Below are positions 5,793 through 6,391 of a stretch of 6,391 bases of DNA, in pieces; the stretch's first letter is position 1, and each line of letters opens with the position of its first letter. Made by a program: the position numbers and the translations under genes. The notes under the pieces are model-generated. The model saw only the letters and a program-made list of their open reading frames with translations, did not search any database and was not told the DNA's origin. The stretch comes from Candidatus Beckwithbacteria bacterium. GTDB lineage: Bacteria > Patescibacteriota > Microgenomatia > UBA1400 > CG1-02-47-37. The stretch is from contig JAUYJQ010000002.1 in the NCBI GenBank assembly GCA_030699295.1, forward strand, positions 1-6,391, read 5' to 3'.

Positions 5793-6188
5793 ATGAAGCT
5801 AGGGGTGCCGATGAAATGCGACTGGCAAACCAGCGAGGGCAGCGGCGAGTCCTACGTTAAAGGTGAAGACATGTATGTCAAAACCATGACAGACGGTAAA
5901 ACCGGATTTATGGTGAAAAAAGGCGATTGTGCTTATACCTGGGGCGAACCGGAAAAGAAAGGGATCAAGTTCTGTCAGGAGCCGACAGAGGTAGTAGAAA
6001 CAACCGAACCGGTGCAGCCGGAAAGCGGCAGTTTTCAAGCCGAAGGGGTGGACTGGAACGTCCAATATAAATGCCGCCCCGATATTTTTTCCGGGAACCG
6101 GTTTGAGTTACCGGCCGACGTCCAGTTTACGGACATGGCAGAAATGATGAAGGGGATGATGCCTGAGCCAACCTTCCCCGGCCAATAA
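5793..6188 (+). CDS. small Cys/Met-containing protein of unknown function
   Basis: A 131-residue protein without a confident family name. The first half (GVPMKCDW at 4-11, YVKGEDMYVK at 21-30, GFMVKKGDCAYTW at 38-50) reads like a beta-rich domain of DUF4412-type small exported proteins. A Glu/Pro linker (63-80) leads to VDWNVQYKCRPDIFSGNRFELPADVQFTD (86-114). Cysteines 9, 46, 61 and 94 could form two disulfides. The C-terminus is Met-rich (MAEMMKGMM, 115-123), a possible soft-metal site. Oddly there is no signal peptide or anchor, although the domain type is normally exported and the neighbours are all membrane or envelope proteins; the start may be wrong, or the protein may belong to the C-terminus of the preceding thioredoxin-like protein. 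It begins one base after that gene's stop and is followed within two bases by the DUF192 gene. Confidence 0.75.
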   Translation: MKLGVPMKCDWQTSEGSGESYVKGEDMYVKTMTDGKTGFMVKKGDCAYTWGEPEKKGIKFCQEPTEVVETTEPVQPESGSFQAEGVDWNVQYKCRPDIFSGNRFELPADVQFTDMAEMMKGMMPEPTFPGQ

Positions 6189-6190
6189 GT

Positions 6191-6391
6191 ATGAAGTGGT
6201 TACTGGGTTTGGGGCTGGCGGCGGTAGCCGCAATTATTTGGTGGTGGCCTAAGGGGCAACCAGGAACAATTAGGGTGGGCAGCAGCCGTATCCAAGCGGA
6301 AAAGGCGCTGACCCCTTGGGAGAGAGCCAGGGGGTTGTCCGGCCGGCAGCAACTGGCGGCTAACGCCGGAATGTTGTTTGAGTTTAACCAG
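6191..6391 (+). CDS. DUF192 protein, membrane-anchored, cut by window end
   Basis: The first 67 codons of a gene that stays open to the right edge. Residues about 3-19 are a hydrophobic anchor ending in a tryptophan trio (17-19). From about 26 the sequence follows the start of DUF192: TIRVGSSRIQAEKAL, then ERARGLSGRQQL (44-55) and GMLFEF (60-65), the family's best conserved motifs. DUF192 proteins are small extracytoplasmic beta-barrel domains of unknown role, usually about 110-130 residues in the mature part, so roughly half is missing here. The ATG lies two bases after the stop of the preceding gene, with no clear Shine-Dalgarno sequence, so it probably shares that transcript. Confidence 0.85.
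   Translation, partial: MKWLLGLGLAAVAAIIWWWPKGQPGTIRVGSSRIQAEKALTPWERARGLSGRQQLAANAGMLFEFNQ

Noticed and set aside
5799..6065. Open frame on - strand over the small Cys/Met protein gene
   Set aside because: Phe/His-rich shadow without recognisable domain or start signal.

Overview
The window is a compact stretch of bacterial DNA, coding almost throughout. It carries nine protein genes: eight complete and one cut by the right edge. No RNA genes, insertion sequences, CRISPR arrays or convincing intrinsic terminators were seen. The genes use the standard code and overlap or nearly touch. Five proteins have an N-terminal membrane anchor with no lipobox. Together with the mix of families (DUF1573, an extracytoplasmic rhodanese, a CcdA-like protein, VKOR with a separate thioredoxin-like partner, DUF192), this resembles a Patescibacteria/CPR genome, perhaps Microgenomates-like. 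That placement is an inference from gene style, not a proven taxonomy.

Left part (47-4996, + strand): five genes joined by overlaps of 14, 11, 4 and 4 nt, almost certainly one translationally coupled operon. In order they are a membrane-anchored DUF1573 protein, an unrecognised anchored protein with a Cys-Cys...Pro-Asp-Cys-Asn-His motif, an anchored rhodanese fused to a second DUF1573 domain, a CcdA/DsbD-like membrane protein with two vicinal Cys-Cys pairs, and a CopB-like (CPH motif) copper P1B-ATPase with an N-terminal heavy-metal-binding domain. A perfect 21-bp inverted repeat lies inside the ATPase gene.

Right part: a VKOR-family thiol oxidase gene on the - strand converges on the ATPase gene and overlaps its end by 41 bp. 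It is divergent, across only about 23-29 bp, from a + strand set: an anchored thioredoxin-like protein with a CSHC site, a small Cys- and Met-containing protein with no signal sequence, and a DUF192 protein that runs off the window. VKOR and this thioredoxin type occur as one fused polypeptide in other lineages; here they are split and divergent.

Taken together the window looks like a cell-envelope thiol-redox and copper-handling island. The CcdA-like protein would bring reducing power out, VKOR plus the thioredoxin-like protein would form disulfides, the ATPase would move copper or silver, and the anchored CxC, CC and rhodanese proteins would act on sulfur or metal outside the membrane. The individual families are recognised from sequence; their joint function is inferred. 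The most novel parts are the unrecognised CC/PDCNH protein, the rhodanese-DUF1573 fusion, the double vicinal-Cys CcdA, and a possible frameshift junction near 5780.
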